The translations under genes and the position numbers were made by a program. Shown here piece by piece: positions 47,920-56,075 of a stretch of DNA of 64,000 bases. The notes under the pieces are model-generated. The model was given only the letters and a program-made list of their open reading frames with translations. It was not told where the DNA came from and did not search any database. Position 1 is the first letter of the stretch. Every line of letters begins with the position of its first letter. The stretch covers positions 124,001-188,000 of the forward strand of contig NZ_SLWX01000007.1 in NCBI RefSeq assembly GCF_004340525.1, in the 5' to 3' direction. Origin of the DNA: Chromatocurvus halotolerans (GTDB lineage: Bacteria; Pseudomonadota; Gammaproteobacteria; Pseudomonadales; Halieaceae).

Positions 47920-48510
47920 TTGCCCATCAATATCCCCAATGCGCTGACGCTGATGCGTATTCTTCTGATCCCGGTGCTCGTGGTGGTGTTCTACGTGCCG
48001 TTTCAGGGACACTGGCTGGTCGCAGCCGGTATCTTTACGCTGGCGGCGGTCACCGACTGGTTTGACGGCTACCTCGCCCGGCGGCTGGGTCAGATGACGG
48101 CCTTTGGCGCCTTTCTCGACCCTGTGGCAGACAAGCTCATGGTCTCCGTGGCGCTGGTTCTGCTGGTGGAGCGCCACGATACAATACTGTTTACCCTGGC
48201 AGCCTGCGTCATCATCGGCCGGGAGATTGTCGTTTCCGCACTGCGCGAGTGGATGGCGGAGCTCGGTCAGCGCACCTCCGTTGCCGTAAGCTACGTCGGC
48301 AAGGTGAAAACCGCGCTGCAGATGATTGCCGTGATCGGTCTGCTTGCGGTCAATCCCAGCCGCGACGCTGGCTGGCTGCTCGGAGTGTGCTACGTGCTGC
48401 TCTACAGCGCCGCCATATTGACGCTGTGGTCCATGATGGCGTACCTGCGCGCGGCAGCGCGGGTGATCCGCGCCCGCGATGAAGAGTCAAAACGCCTTGA
48501 CTCCCTGTGA
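47920..48510 (+). CDS. pgsA: Phosphatidylglycerophosphate synthase
   Basis: 196 residues, about five membrane helices. The CDP-alcohol phosphotransferase motif DWFDGYLARR...GAFLDPVADK is intact. It makes phosphatidylglycerophosphate from CDP-diacylglycerol and glycerol 3-phosphate. Start TTG 47920 (MPINIPNALTLMRI), which aligns with the E. coli N-terminus; AGAGG lies upstream. The uvrC-pgsA-tRNA-Gly-tRNA-Cys order is conserved in Pseudomonas and E. coli. Confidence 0.95.
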   Translation: MPINIPNALTLMRILLIPVLVVVFYVPFQGHWLVAAGIFTLAAVTDWFDGYLARRLGQMTAFGAFLDPVADKLMVSVALVLLVERHDTILFTLAACVIIGREIVVSALREWMAELGQRTSVAVSYVGKVKTALQMIAVIGLLAVNPSRDAGWLLGVCYVLLYSAAILTLWSMMAYLRAAARVIRARDEESKRLDSL

Positions 48511-48524
48511 TCAACCCCTAGAAT
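48497..48524 (+). promoter_or_regulatory. Promoter of the tRNA-Gly/tRNA-Cys pair
   Basis: TTGACT (48497-48502), 16 bases, TAGAAT (48519-48524), overlapping the pgsA stop. Initiation near 48531 leaves a ~11-base leader before tRNA-Gly. A GC-rich stretch (GGCGCC) follows the -10, as in stringently controlled stable RNA promoters. Confidence 0.65.
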
Positions 48525-48541
48525 AGGCGCCTCTCGGGAAT

Positions 48542-48617
48542 GCGGGAATAGCTCAGTTGGTAGAGCGCAACCTTGCCAAGGTTGAGGTCGCCGGTTCGAA
48601 CCCGGTTTCCCGCTCCA
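48542..48617 (+). tRNA. tRNA-Gly (anticodon GCC)
   Basis: 76 bases with encoded CCA. The acceptor arms GCGGGAA and TTCCCGC pair; the anticodon loop CTTGCCAAG gives GCC; the T-arm GGTTCGAACCC is canonical. Confidence 0.97.
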
Positions 48618-48633
48618 ACATCTCCAGATTACA

Positions 48634-48707
48634 GGCTCGGTGGCAGAGTGGTTATGCAGCGGATTGCAAATCCGTCAACGCCGGTTCGATTCCGACCCGA
48701 GCCTCCA
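48634..48707 (+). tRNA. tRNA-Cys (anticodon GCA)
   Basis: 74 bases with encoded CCA. The acceptor arms GGCTCGG and CCGAGCC pair; the loop ATTGCAAAT gives GCA; discriminator T (U73) as expected for tRNA-Cys. The tRNA-Leu that often follows in relatives is not seen. Confidence 0.97.
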
Positions 48708-48740
48708 TAAATCCTTTAAATATCAAAGACTTAAAAATTC

Positions 48741-49265
48741 GTGCATCCTGATCAGCAAGATCCAGAGACACGCGTAGCGCAGCAGCTGCGCCAGTCCGCT
48801 GACCGGCAACAGATGCACGACCTTCTTGTAGATTACTGTCTGTATCTCGACCGTATGGAGCTCCAGTCTCTCGCGGCTCTCTTCACCCCTGACTGTGTCG
48901 TGGTCTATGGCGAGGATCCTCGATTGCAGTCCAGAGGGGCATCGGCGCTTGCAGGCTCACTTGAGCGCATGTGGCGCTGGTCGCGCACCTCACATCACCT
49001 GTCGAATGTGCGATTCGCTTTCGACGGCGAGGACGCGGCGAACGTGATCAGCTACGTTATGGCCTGGCATGAGCGGGATGACGGTTCCGTCGCCACTATC
49101 TATGGGCAGTACCGGGATCGAATTGTCCGAACCGATGGGGGCTGGCGTATAGCCGAGCGACGCATGTTCATGAACGGGTCTGACGCGGGGTTCACAGTTC
49201 CGATCACGCCGGTTGAACGTCGGGCGCCACCACCGGGCTGGAAAGCCCCGGACATCGACCGCTAA
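48741..49265 (+). CDS. NTF2-like (SnoaL-type) protein
   Basis: 174 residues, 33 bases after tRNA-Cys. The fold is recognisable from MHDLLVDYCLYLDRMELQSLAALFTPDCVVVYG (in part), SHHLSNVRFAFDGEDAANVISYVMAWHERDDG (in part) and YRDRIVRTDGGWRIAERRMF (in part), the cone-shaped alpha+beta barrel. Such proteins are isomerases, dehydratases or ligand binders; the substrate cannot be inferred. The GTG start at 48741 lacks a ribosome binding site; ATG 48813 is possible. Confidence 0.8.
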   Translation: MHPDQQDPETRVAQQLRQSADRQQMHDLLVDYCLYLDRMELQSLAALFTPDCVVVYGEDPRLQSRGASALAGSLERMWRWSRTSHHLSNVRFAFDGEDAANVISYVMAWHERDDGSVATIYGQYRDRIVRTDGGWRIAERRMFMNGSDAGFTVPITPVERRAPPPGWKAPDIDR

Positions 49266-49323
49266 GCATTTGCTCTCACGGAAGGCCTGGCAGACTTTCC
49301 TGCGCCAATGCCATTGCCGGGAG

Positions 49324-50088
49324 TCAATCCCCCGGCACACCAAACACCCCATGCAGCGCTGCATGATCTGAAAGATCCCGCCAGTGCCCATCCGCCAGCC
49401 GCTCGGCCCGGACAGGCGTCAGACCCCGATAATACACCCGGTCAACCGGGAACATCGGTGCCCACACGGGAAAGGTGCGGGCGTGGGCGCCATGCAGATG
49501 CATGAACAGCTCTTCAAGGCCCAGGTCATCGTGCAGATGGCGCTCTGCCCGCTGTCGCCAGTCGTTGAAGTCTCCGGCGATGATCATGGGCTCGTCCCGC
49601 GGCACGTGCTCGTCAATACGACGGGTGAGGGCGCGCAGCTGCTCCCGGCGCTCCTGCTCCAGCAGCCCGAGGTGAACACACAGCACATGCAGTCGAACGC
49701 CGGTTTCCGGCATGTCGATGACGCCGTGCAGAATGCTGCGGCTTGAGCGCGGAAAAATCGACACGTCGATGTTTTCCCAGGCGGTGAAGGGAAACTTGCT
49801 GAGGATGGCGTTGCCGTGATCCCCTTTCCGGTAGATCGCGTTACGGCCATAGGCGTAGTGCGGCCAGACGCGATCGGCGAGAAATTCGAAGTGTGGCTGC
49901 TCGGGGTAGGTCAGCTGCTGCTGCTTCAGGGCGCTCTTGTCCGCCGCACCATGGACTTCCTGCAGGAAAACGATATCCGCCTCGGTGTTCTCCAGCCGTT
50001 CGCGCATGGCGTTGAGCACAAAGCGGCGGTTGCCCGTACAGTAACCTTTGTGGATATTGTAGGTCAGTATGCGCAGTTCCTGGCTCAT
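49324..50088 (-). CDS. Endonuclease/exonuclease/phosphatase (EEP) family protein
   Basis: 254 residues. Motifs of the DNase I-like fold: LTYNIHKGY, IVFLQEVHG (metal-binding Glu), HLGLLEQERREQ, AGDFNDW (catalytic Asp/Asn) and LSDHAAL (catalytic His). No signal peptide, so cytoplasmic. Closest in look to E. coli YbhP, but substrate unknown. ATG 50088 overlaps the stop of the upstream phosphatidyltransferase gene (ATGA), suggesting a joint lipid-related role. Confidence 0.88.
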   Translation of the reverse strand: MSQELRILTYNIHKGYCTGNRRFVLNAMRERLENTEADIVFLQEVHGAADKSALKQQQLTYPEQPHFEFLADRVWPHYAYGRNAIYRKGDHGNAILSKFPFTAWENIDVSIFPRSSRSILHGVIDMPETGVRLHVLCVHLGLLEQERREQLRALTRRIDEHVPRDEPMIIAGDFNDWRQRAERHLHDDLGLEELFMHLHGAHARTFPVWAPMFPVDRVYYRGLTPVRAERLADGHWRDLSDHAALHGVFGVPGD

Positions 50089-50651
50089 TTGCCCTCGACT
50101 GTTCCGCGTGCATTCACCGCGCGCCGGGACCATGAGAGCACGTAGTGCACTCCGCTGGCGACGGCCACCAGTGCCACCAGAACGGCGAGTGCGGAATCAA
50201 GGGCAGGCGGGGATACCGAAACCAGCGCATCTGCCAGCACGGCGACCAGGTACAGAACCTGAACCCCCATGTTGACCTTGCTGAGAACCGTGGGTGCGAA
50301 ATCGAAAGGGCCAATCAGCAGGCGATACGCGCCCGCACCGAGCACGATGATCACGTCGCGGCCCACGACGATGGCAGCCAGCCACCAGGGCAGAAGGCCA
50401 ACGCTTGCCAGTGACAGAAAAACGCAGACCATGAGCAGCTTGTCCGCCGCGGCATCCATCCCTGCGCCGAGCGCGGAGTGTGCATCCAGGCGCCGGGCAA
50501 AAAAACCGTCAAGGGCGTCAGTGACACCGGCGACAATGCCCAGCCCCAGCGCCCAGGCGTAGTCGTTGCGAAGAATGAGCAGGGCAATCGGAATTGCCAT
50601 GACCAGTCGCATTCCCGTAAGGATATTCGGTAGGTATTGCAGTCCCTGCAT
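50085..50651 (-). CDS. CDP-alcohol phosphatidyltransferase family protein
   Basis: 188 residues from ATG 50651 (MQGLQYLPNILTGMRL); the longer frame enters the intergenic region. The catalytic motif DALDGFFARR ... GAGMDAAADK is intact, with five or six membrane helices. It is a second member of the family in this window, clearly different from pgsA at 47.9 kb; it may be a cardiolipin or other phospholipid synthase. Paired with the EEP gene and divergent from arfB. Confidence 0.88.
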   Translation of the reverse strand: MQGLQYLPNILTGMRLVMAIPIALLILRNDYAWALGLGIVAGVTDALDGFFARRLDAHSALGAGMDAAADKLLMVCVFLSLASVGLLPWWLAAIVVGRDVIIVLGAGAYRLLIGPFDFAPTVLSKVNMGVQVLYLVAVLADALVSVSPPALDSALAVLVALVAVASGVHYVLSWSRRAVNARGTVEGK

Positions 50652-50776
50652 AGGTGTCGATGCCGTTGTTCGGCAGCCTCGGTGATCGGGGAAACCAGTG
50701 CTTACTCTATCCTCATCAACCGGCGTTCGCATCCGTATCTTTCCGCCGTTTGCACGTTGTCTGCTACAATTTTCCC

Positions 50777-51199
50777 ATGCTGCAGATAAACCCACAGATT
50801 GCCATCCCCCTTGAGGAAATCGAGCTGGTGCCGATCCGCGCGCAGGGCGCTGGTGGCCAGCATGTCAACAAGGTGTCCACGGCAATTCACCTGCGCTTCG
50901 ACAGCCAGTCCTCCTCGCTGCCCGAGCCCTATCGCAGCGCCCTGCTGGCAAGACGTGATCATCGCATTACGGCCGAGGGAGTGGTGACGATCAAGGCGCA
51001 GCGTTTCCGCAGCCAGGCGCGCAATCGGGAAGATGCCTTGGAACGCCTTGCAGAGCTGATTCGCCGCAGCAGCATCCCGCGCAAGAAGCGCGTTGCCACC
51101 CGGCCCACGCTGGCATCGAAAAAACGGCGGCTTGACGGAAAAACCCACCGCGCCCGGCTCAAGGCCGGACGCGGTCGCGTCAGTTCGCGGGATGTCTGA
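50777..51199 (+). CDS. arfB: Alternative ribosome-rescue factor ArfB (YaeJ)
   Basis: 140 residues. The GGQ peptide-release motif is in IRAQGAGGQHVNKVSTAIHLRF (in part) and the basic C-terminal tail (KKRVATRPTLASKKRRL and following) fits the empty mRNA channel of stalled ribosomes. ATG 50777 (MLQINPQIAIP). It ends 7 bases from the convergent photolyase gene. Motifs and length match E. coli YaeJ (140). Confidence 0.95.
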   Translation: MLQINPQIAIPLEEIELVPIRAQGAGGQHVNKVSTAIHLRFDSQSSSLPEPYRSALLARRDHRITAEGVVTIKAQRFRSQARNREDALERLAELIRRSSIPRKKRVATRPTLASKKRRLDGKTHRARLKAGRGRVSSRDV

Positions 51200-51205
51200 G
51201 GTCGC

Positions 51206-52648
51206 TCACTTCCCCTTGATCTGCCCGTAGGCTGCGAGTGCAGCCTCACGCGCCTCCCGGTGGTCCACAATGGGCTGTGGGTAGTCTTTGCCAAGTTCCA
51301 GTCCCGCCTCCTGCAACACTGCCTCTGGCGCATCCCAGGGCTTGTGCAGGTACTTGTCGGGTAACACCGAGAGTTCTGGCACCCAGCGGCGCACGTACTC
51401 CCCCGTGGCATCAAATTTCTCGCCCTGGGTTGTCGGGTTGAAAATACGGAAATAAGGTGCGGCATCCGCCCCGGAGCCCGCCACCCACTGCCAGCTGCAG
51501 CTATTGCTGGCGAGGTCTGCGTCTACCAGTGTGTCCCAGAACCAGCGCTCACCGGCGCGCCAGTCGATCAACAGGTGTTTGGTGAGGAAAGACGCGGTAA
51601 CCATGCGCACGCGGTTATGCATGTAGCCCGTGGCCCACAGCTCACGCATACCGGCATCCACGATGGGATAACCTGTCTGGCCCCTTTGCCATGCCCGCAG
51701 CTGTTTCTGCGAGCCGGCCCACGGGAACTCCTCGAATGCCGGCTTGAAAGCCTTGTCGGGGATCTCCGGAAAGAACACCAGCAGGTGGTAGGAAAATTCC
51801 CGCCAGCCCAGTTCCGCGAGAAACTTGTCTGCCGTGGCGCGGGACTGTGGATGCTCTTCGGCCCAGGCCTGTGTGGCATGCCAGATGGAGCGGGGCGATA
51901 TCTCACCGTGATGCAGGTGGGGCGACAGGCCGCTGGTGGCGGCCACCCCCGGAATGTCCCGCGAATCGCCATAATCCGCCACACGATCCTCCAGAAAGCG
52001 CTGCAGGCGGGTATGGGCACCCTCTGCCCCAGGCGTCCACAGCGCGAGCCAGTCTGCTGCCCAGTCAGGTTTTTGCGGCTGCAGCTGCCAGCCTTTCAGA
52101 TCTTCCGTCTCCGGCAAGGGGCTGTGCCACTGCAGGTCTTCCGGCAACGCTCTTGGTGCAGGCGGTTCCGGGAGAGCACGGCAGGCGCGCCAGAAAGGTG
52201 TAAACACCTTGAACGGGTCGCCCGCACCCGTACGTACACTGCCCGGTTCGTGCAGCAGGTGGCCCGGGAAGCGCTTGAATTCGATGCCCCTCTCCGCGAA
52301 GCGCGCGTGCAGGGCCTGTTCGAGATCGCCCGCCCAGGGCTCGTACTGCCGCGAGCAGTACACCGCCTCGGCGCCTGTTTCCTCGATAACCGCGTCGAGT
52401 ACGTCGGGTGCCTTGCCGCGTCGAAGAATCAGTTCGGCACCGCATTCCTGCAGCGCCCCGGCCAGCGCCTCGAGGCTGTGATGCAGCCACCAGCGTGAGG
52501 CAGCGCCCGGTATCCAGTCACCCGGCGTGCTGTCATCAAGAATATACAGCGCAATCAGCGGTCGACCCGTGGCAGCCGCCGCATTCAGCCCCGGCAGGTC
52601 GACGGTGCGCAGATCCTGACGAAACCAGAAGATCAGGGGAGATGTCAT
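51206..52648 (-). CDS. phr: Deoxyribodipyrimidine photolyase (class I CPD type)
   Basis: 480 residues. N-terminal antenna domain (MTSPLIFWFRQDLRTVDLPGL), C-terminal FAD domain with FLAELGWREFSYHLL, YPIVDAGMRELWATGYMHNRVRM (in part), and DADLASNSCSWQWVAGSGADAAPYFRIFNP (in part). It uses blue light to split cyclobutane pyrimidine dimers. The spacing fits class I photolyases. ATG 52648 overlaps the stop of the sirtuin gene (ATGA), so both are in one unit. Confidence 0.95.
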   Translation of the reverse strand: MTSPLIFWFRQDLRTVDLPGLNAAAATGRPLIALYILDDSTPGDWIPGAASRWWLHHSLEALAGALQECGAELILRRGKAPDVLDAVIEETGAEAVYCSRQYEPWAGDLEQALHARFAERGIEFKRFPGHLLHEPGSVRTGAGDPFKVFTPFWRACRALPEPPAPRALPEDLQWHSPLPETEDLKGWQLQPQKPDWAADWLALWTPGAEGAHTRLQRFLEDRVADYGDSRDIPGVAATSGLSPHLHHGEISPRSIWHATQAWAEEHPQSRATADKFLAELGWREFSYHLLVFFPEIPDKAFKPAFEEFPWAGSQKQLRAWQRGQTGYPIVDAGMRELWATGYMHNRVRMVTASFLTKHLLIDWRAGERWFWDTLVDADLASNSCSWQWVAGSGADAAPYFRIFNPTTQGEKFDATGEYVRRWVPELSVLPDKYLHKPWDAPEAVLQEAGLELGKDYPQPIVDHREAREAALAAYGQIKGK

Positions 52649-53547
52649 GGCTTGTGGGTCCTTGCGTGGCTTGTACTTTTCAGGTGGGCGCCAGCGGGGC
52701 CGCTGTCGCCCTCCGCCTCGCTCCGTGCCAGCAGCGTCATCAGGGCTGGCAGCAATCCCTCGGCGGCGTGCGGCAGTTTGAGCGTCGCCAGCGGATCTGC
52801 CCGGGTCACGCCGGGGTTCAGAATCGCGATGGGTTTACCGGCCTCGGCGGCGCGCCGGCAGAAACGATAGCCGGAAAAGACCCGCAGGGAACTGCCGATC
52901 ACCAGCAAGGCGTCAGCGCGTGCTATGGCGTCCGTGCAGTGGGCAACGCGCTCGCGGGGAACAGAACCTCCAAAAAAAACCACATCGGGCATGAGATCGC
53001 CGCCGCAGGCTTCACAGGCGGGAACGACGACGGAGGTGACCTGTTCCATGCTCAGATCGGCATCACCGTCGGGACGGACATCTGCCGCGAGATCGCGAAG
53101 GTGTGAATTGTGACGTTCCAGTCGCTGCTGCATGATTTCGCGGTGTGAAAACGCCCTGCAGCCAAGACAGACAACCCGGTCGAGACGTCCGTGCAGGTCA
53201 ATCACGTTGCGGCTACCCGCACGCTGATGCAGACGGTCCACGTTCTGGGTGATCAACAGCTCAATCCGAGAGTCATGCTCCAGCGCTGCCAGTGCCTGAT
53301 GCGCTGCGTTCGGTCGCGCATCTCTCACTCCCGGCCAGCCCACCAGAGACCGTCCCCAATAGCGTCGCCGCTTCTGCTCACAGCCGGTGAACTCCTGGTG
53401 GGTGATGGGATCATTGCGCAACCAGTTACCGTTGCTGTCGCGATAGGTCGGTATGCCGGAGCCCTCGCTGATACCGGCGCCGGTCAGGACCACCAGCCTC
53501 GGGTGGGCCTCGAAAAAGTCGAGAAGGGCGTTTTGCGCTGAAGTCAT
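52645..53547 (-). CDS. Sir2-family NAD-dependent protein deacylase, SIRT4-like
   Basis: 300 residues. NAD site VVLTGAGISEGSGIPTYRD, TQNVDRLHQRAG with catalytic His in IDLHGRLDRVVCLGC, and the second zinc pair CEACGGDLMPDVVFFG; GSSLRVFSGYRF later. The pattern (GSRNVIDLHG, CLGC) resembles class II (SIRT4) sirtuins. ATG 53547 (MTSAQNALLDFF) has GGAAAG 5 bases upstream; ATG 53559 and 53583 are in frame. Its link to photolyase suggests stress-induced expression. Confidence 0.9.
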   Translation of the reverse strand: MTSAQNALLDFFEAHPRLVVLTGAGISEGSGIPTYRDSNGNWLRNDPITHQEFTGCEQKRRRYWGRSLVGWPGVRDARPNAAHQALAALEHDSRIELLITQNVDRLHQRAGSRNVIDLHGRLDRVVCLGCRAFSHREIMQQRLERHNSHLRDLAADVRPDGDADLSMEQVTSVVVPACEACGGDLMPDVVFFGGSVPRERVAHCTDAIARADALLVIGSSLRVFSGYRFCRRAAEAGKPIAILNPGVTRADPLATLKLPHAAEGLLPALMTLLARSEAEGDSGPAGAHLKSTSHARTHKP

Positions 53548-53674
53548 AGAGCTTTCCATAGGCGCATGATACGGTTTCTGCATGAAGGGTGCGTCCTGTG
53601 TCTACCTTTTGATCGGAAGCGGGAGCGTTGCGTAAAGAGTCACTCTGTCCATGTTCAACAACGGGGTATAACGC

Positions 53675-54559
53675 ATGCATATTTTATTGACAGGTGGAAC
53701 GGGTTTTATCGGTGACGCCCTGGTTCCTTCCCTGCTGACCCAGGGGCATGAACTCACGATCCTGTCCCGATCCCGCCACACGGATACCGAGGGTTGCCGA
53801 TATATCCGGAATCTGGATGAGCTCGCCGATGACGCGCACATTGATGCCGCGATCAATCTTGCCGGTGCCTCGCTTGCCGGTGCGCGCTGGACGGCCAGTT
53901 ACAAGCGTGAAATCGTCGATTCCCGTCTCGAGACAACCCGGCAGCTGGTGGCGTGCATGCAGCGGCTTCAGGTGCCCCCGGGCGTGCTGCTGAACGCCAG
54001 CGCTATCGGCTACTACGGGCACGGCGATCAACCGGTCACCGAAGCTGACGATGCCGGAGAGGGCTTCTCTGCCGATCTCTGCCGGCGCTGGGAAGAGGCC
54101 GCGAGCCATGCCGAAACATTGGGTACCCGCGTCTGTCTGTGTCGATTCGGCGTGGTGCTGGACGCGGGAGGCGGGGCCTTCGAGGAGCTTTTCCGCCCCT
54201 TCCGCTTCGGGCTCGCCAACTGGATTGGCAACGGCAGGCAGTGGCTCAGCTGGGTGCACCGTAGTGACGTTGTTGCCGCGCTGGCTTTTCTTCTTGAGCA
54301 CGACGAATTGTCAGGGCCGTTCAATGTTACAGCGCCGGAGCCAGTCACCGGGCGGGGCATGTGCGACGCGATCAAGCAACAGCGAAAAACGTTAATTACC
54401 GCGCCGGTGCCGGCGACGGTCATGCGCATCATGCTGGGTGAAATGGCGGATGAACTTCTCATCAACGGTCAGAAAGTGCTGCCGCAGCGGCTCACGAACA
54501 GTGGCTTCACGTTCTCTTACGCGCACATCGACGACGCCCTGCACGCCATTCTCGCGTAG
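53675..54559 (+). CDS. TIGR01777-type SDR (NAD-dependent epimerase/dehydratase) protein
   Basis: 294 residues. Begins MHILLTGGTGFIGDALVPSLL (Rossmann GxxGxxG), then INLAGASLAGARWTASYKREIVDSRL (in part), and NASAIGYYG (Tyr-type active site with G-Y-Y-G). The C-terminal MLGEMADELLINGQKVLPQRL is the mark of the YfcH/TIGR01777 family. Reaction unknown. In several gammaproteobacteria relatives lie in photolyase/MerR loci. It diverges from the sirtuin-photolyase pair and converges with the sigma factor gene. Confidence 0.93.
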   Translation: MHILLTGGTGFIGDALVPSLLTQGHELTILSRSRHTDTEGCRYIRNLDELADDAHIDAAINLAGASLAGARWTASYKREIVDSRLETTRQLVACMQRLQVPPGVLLNASAIGYYGHGDQPVTEADDAGEGFSADLCRRWEEAASHAETLGTRVCLCRFGVVLDAGGGAFEELFRPFRFGLANWIGNGRQWLSWVHRSDVVAALAFLLEHDELSGPFNVTAPEPVTGRGMCDAIKQQRKTLITAPVPATVMRIMLGEMADELLINGQKVLPQRLTNSGFTFSYAHIDDALHAILA

Positions 54560-54592
54560 CAGGGCGGCGTACGGCAGGCGGCAGTCGACGCG

Positions 54593-55891
54593 TCAGCTGG
54601 ACAACGCCGTGTAGTCCTCGAAAGCGGACTGCACGTTCTGGTTGCGACTGAGCTTGGCGAGCGCTGAACGCTCGAGCTGCCGGACCCACTCGCGGCTGAC
54701 CGACATCTTGTCGGCGATCTCCGCGCGGGACAGAGGCGGGCCGTCGTGCAAACCCCAGCGAGCAATCACCACCTGGCGCTCCGCCGGCTCGAGATCAGTG
54801 ATCTCATGCAGCAGCCGTTCGTGCAGCGATTCCGATTCTGCCTGCGATTCCGTGCCCTGGAAAGGACCACCGGGTATCGAATCGAGCAGGGTGGCGTCGT
54901 CATCCTCGTACTGCGGCGTATCCAGCGACACCCCGAGGTTGCGCAACTGCAGCAGCTGACGGGTCTTGTCCAGCGACAGGCCGGCAGCCCGCGCGAGCTC
55001 CTCATCGCCCGGCTCGATGCCGGTGCGTGCAACCTCATTCACCTTGATCCGGTACAGTTTGCTGACCTGCTCCTGCACGTGAGTCGGGTAGCGGATCATG
55101 CCGCCCGAGTCACCGACATAGCGACGCACCGACTGTGTAATCCAGTTGAAACAATAGGTGCTGAAGCGGAAGCCCTTCTGGTACTCATACTTTTCCGCCG
55201 CCCGTATCAGGCCCAGCGTGCCTTCCTGAATCAGATCGAGGAAGTTGACGCCGCGCCCCCGGTGGCGGCCGGCGATGGAATACACCAGACGCAAATTGTG
55301 CATCGTCAGCGTATCGCGGGCGTCCGTGTACTTGTCCAGCAGTCCCTGCATGGTCATTGCAGCAGTGGTATCCAGCGGCGGTCGTGCCTGCTGCCCGATT
55401 CGCTGCCAGCTGACCTGCCAGTCCTGTAATGCGTTCGCAACGCTGCAGGCAACAGCCTGCCCGGCCTGGCGCAGAATCACGCCGGCCAGGCCCACGGTCA
55501 GGCTGGCCGGGAGCTTGAGATCATCAATCAACTTTGCCAGATGCCGCTCTGATCGCGCTTTCACCAGACCCGCTTCGAAGGCGGTCATTGCCGCATTGCA
55601 GCTACCACCTTCCAGGAAGTCAGCCAGCTCCCGCCGCAGGATGAAGTGGTGTTCGCGATTGTCGAAGCGAGCGATGTCCAGCGGCGTGACTGAGCAATTT
55701 CCCGCCCACTCCAGCATGTAGTGACGGGCCGCAGGATCACGCGCAAACAGATCCTGCAGGCCTTTCACTGCCGCCCACTTGTTGGTGTCGACCTCGCGCT
55801 CCTGTGCCGCCGTGAGCAGCGGATAACGCCGCGCCTCGGCAAACAGACGTTCAAGATCCTTCTCTTCCGTGTCCACTATAAATGTCTCCAC
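54593..55891 (-). CDS. Sigma-70 family factor with a large insertion (non-RpoD, non-RpoS)
   Basis: 432 residues. Region 1.2 is near RRYPLLTAAQEREV (22-35). About 140 residues without clear sigma homology follow (to ~185), far more than in RpoS. Then regions 2.1-2.4 (LRLVYSIAGRHRGRGVNFLDLIQEG and FRFSTYCFNWITQSVRRYV, in part), region 3, and region 4 with DLEPAERQVVIARWGL and SREWVRQLERSAL. Region 2.4/3.0 reads GGMIRYPTHVQEQ where RpoS has IRLPIHV. Start is GTG 55891 with GAGG 6 bases upstream. It diverges from merR across the operator array. Confidence 0.88.
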   Translation of the reverse strand: METFIVDTEEKDLERLFAEARRYPLLTAAQEREVDTNKWAAVKGLQDLFARDPAARHYMLEWAGNCSVTPLDIARFDNREHHFILRRELADFLEGGSCNAAMTAFEAGLVKARSERHLAKLIDDLKLPASLTVGLAGVILRQAGQAVACSVANALQDWQVSWQRIGQQARPPLDTTAAMTMQGLLDKYTDARDTLTMHNLRLVYSIAGRHRGRGVNFLDLIQEGTLGLIRAAEKYEYQKGFRFSTYCFNWITQSVRRYVGDSGGMIRYPTHVQEQVSKLYRIKVNEVARTGIEPGDEELARAAGLSLDKTRQLLQLRNLGVSLDTPQYEDDDATLLDSIPGGPFQGTESQAESESLHERLLHEITDLEPAERQVVIARWGLHDGPPLSRAEIADKMSVSREWVRQLERSALAKLSRNQNVQSAFEDYTALSS

Positions 55892-55915
55892 CGAACACCT
55901 CGCTTACTCGGCTCA

Positions 55916-56052
55916 TTTGTCCAGATATACGTATGTTCTTATGGTGTTGGACAGGTATTTCCTAAATTTGTCCAAGTCAAAGCAGGACAAAACATCAACA
56001 TTCGACTAATATCGCCCCATCTAGTTCACATTTTGTCGCGTAACTTGTCCAA
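55916..56052. promoter_or_regulatory. Operator array: six TTGTCC half-sites between the sigma and merR genes
   Basis: TTTGTCC at 55916-55922 (+), TTGGACA at 55947-55953 (inverted), TTTGTCCAA at 55967-55975, GGACAAA at 55985-55991 (inverted), TTTGTCG at 56032-56038 and CTTGTCCAA at 56044-56052. Two perfect 7-bp inverted repeats result: TTGGACA-N15-TGTCCAA and TTTGTCC-N11-GGACAAA. A merR promoter may be AGGACA (55984-55989), 17 bases, TAATAT (56007-56012). The regulator is presumably the adjacent MerR protein; this is inference. Confidence 0.7.
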
Positions 56053-56075
56053 CTACGTCAGGGAGTAGAGAAACC

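Noticed and set aside
53641-53675. MerR operator in the sir2/SDR spacer
   Set aside because: Only one TGTCCA half-site is present, which is expected by chance; kept only as a remark in the locus finding.
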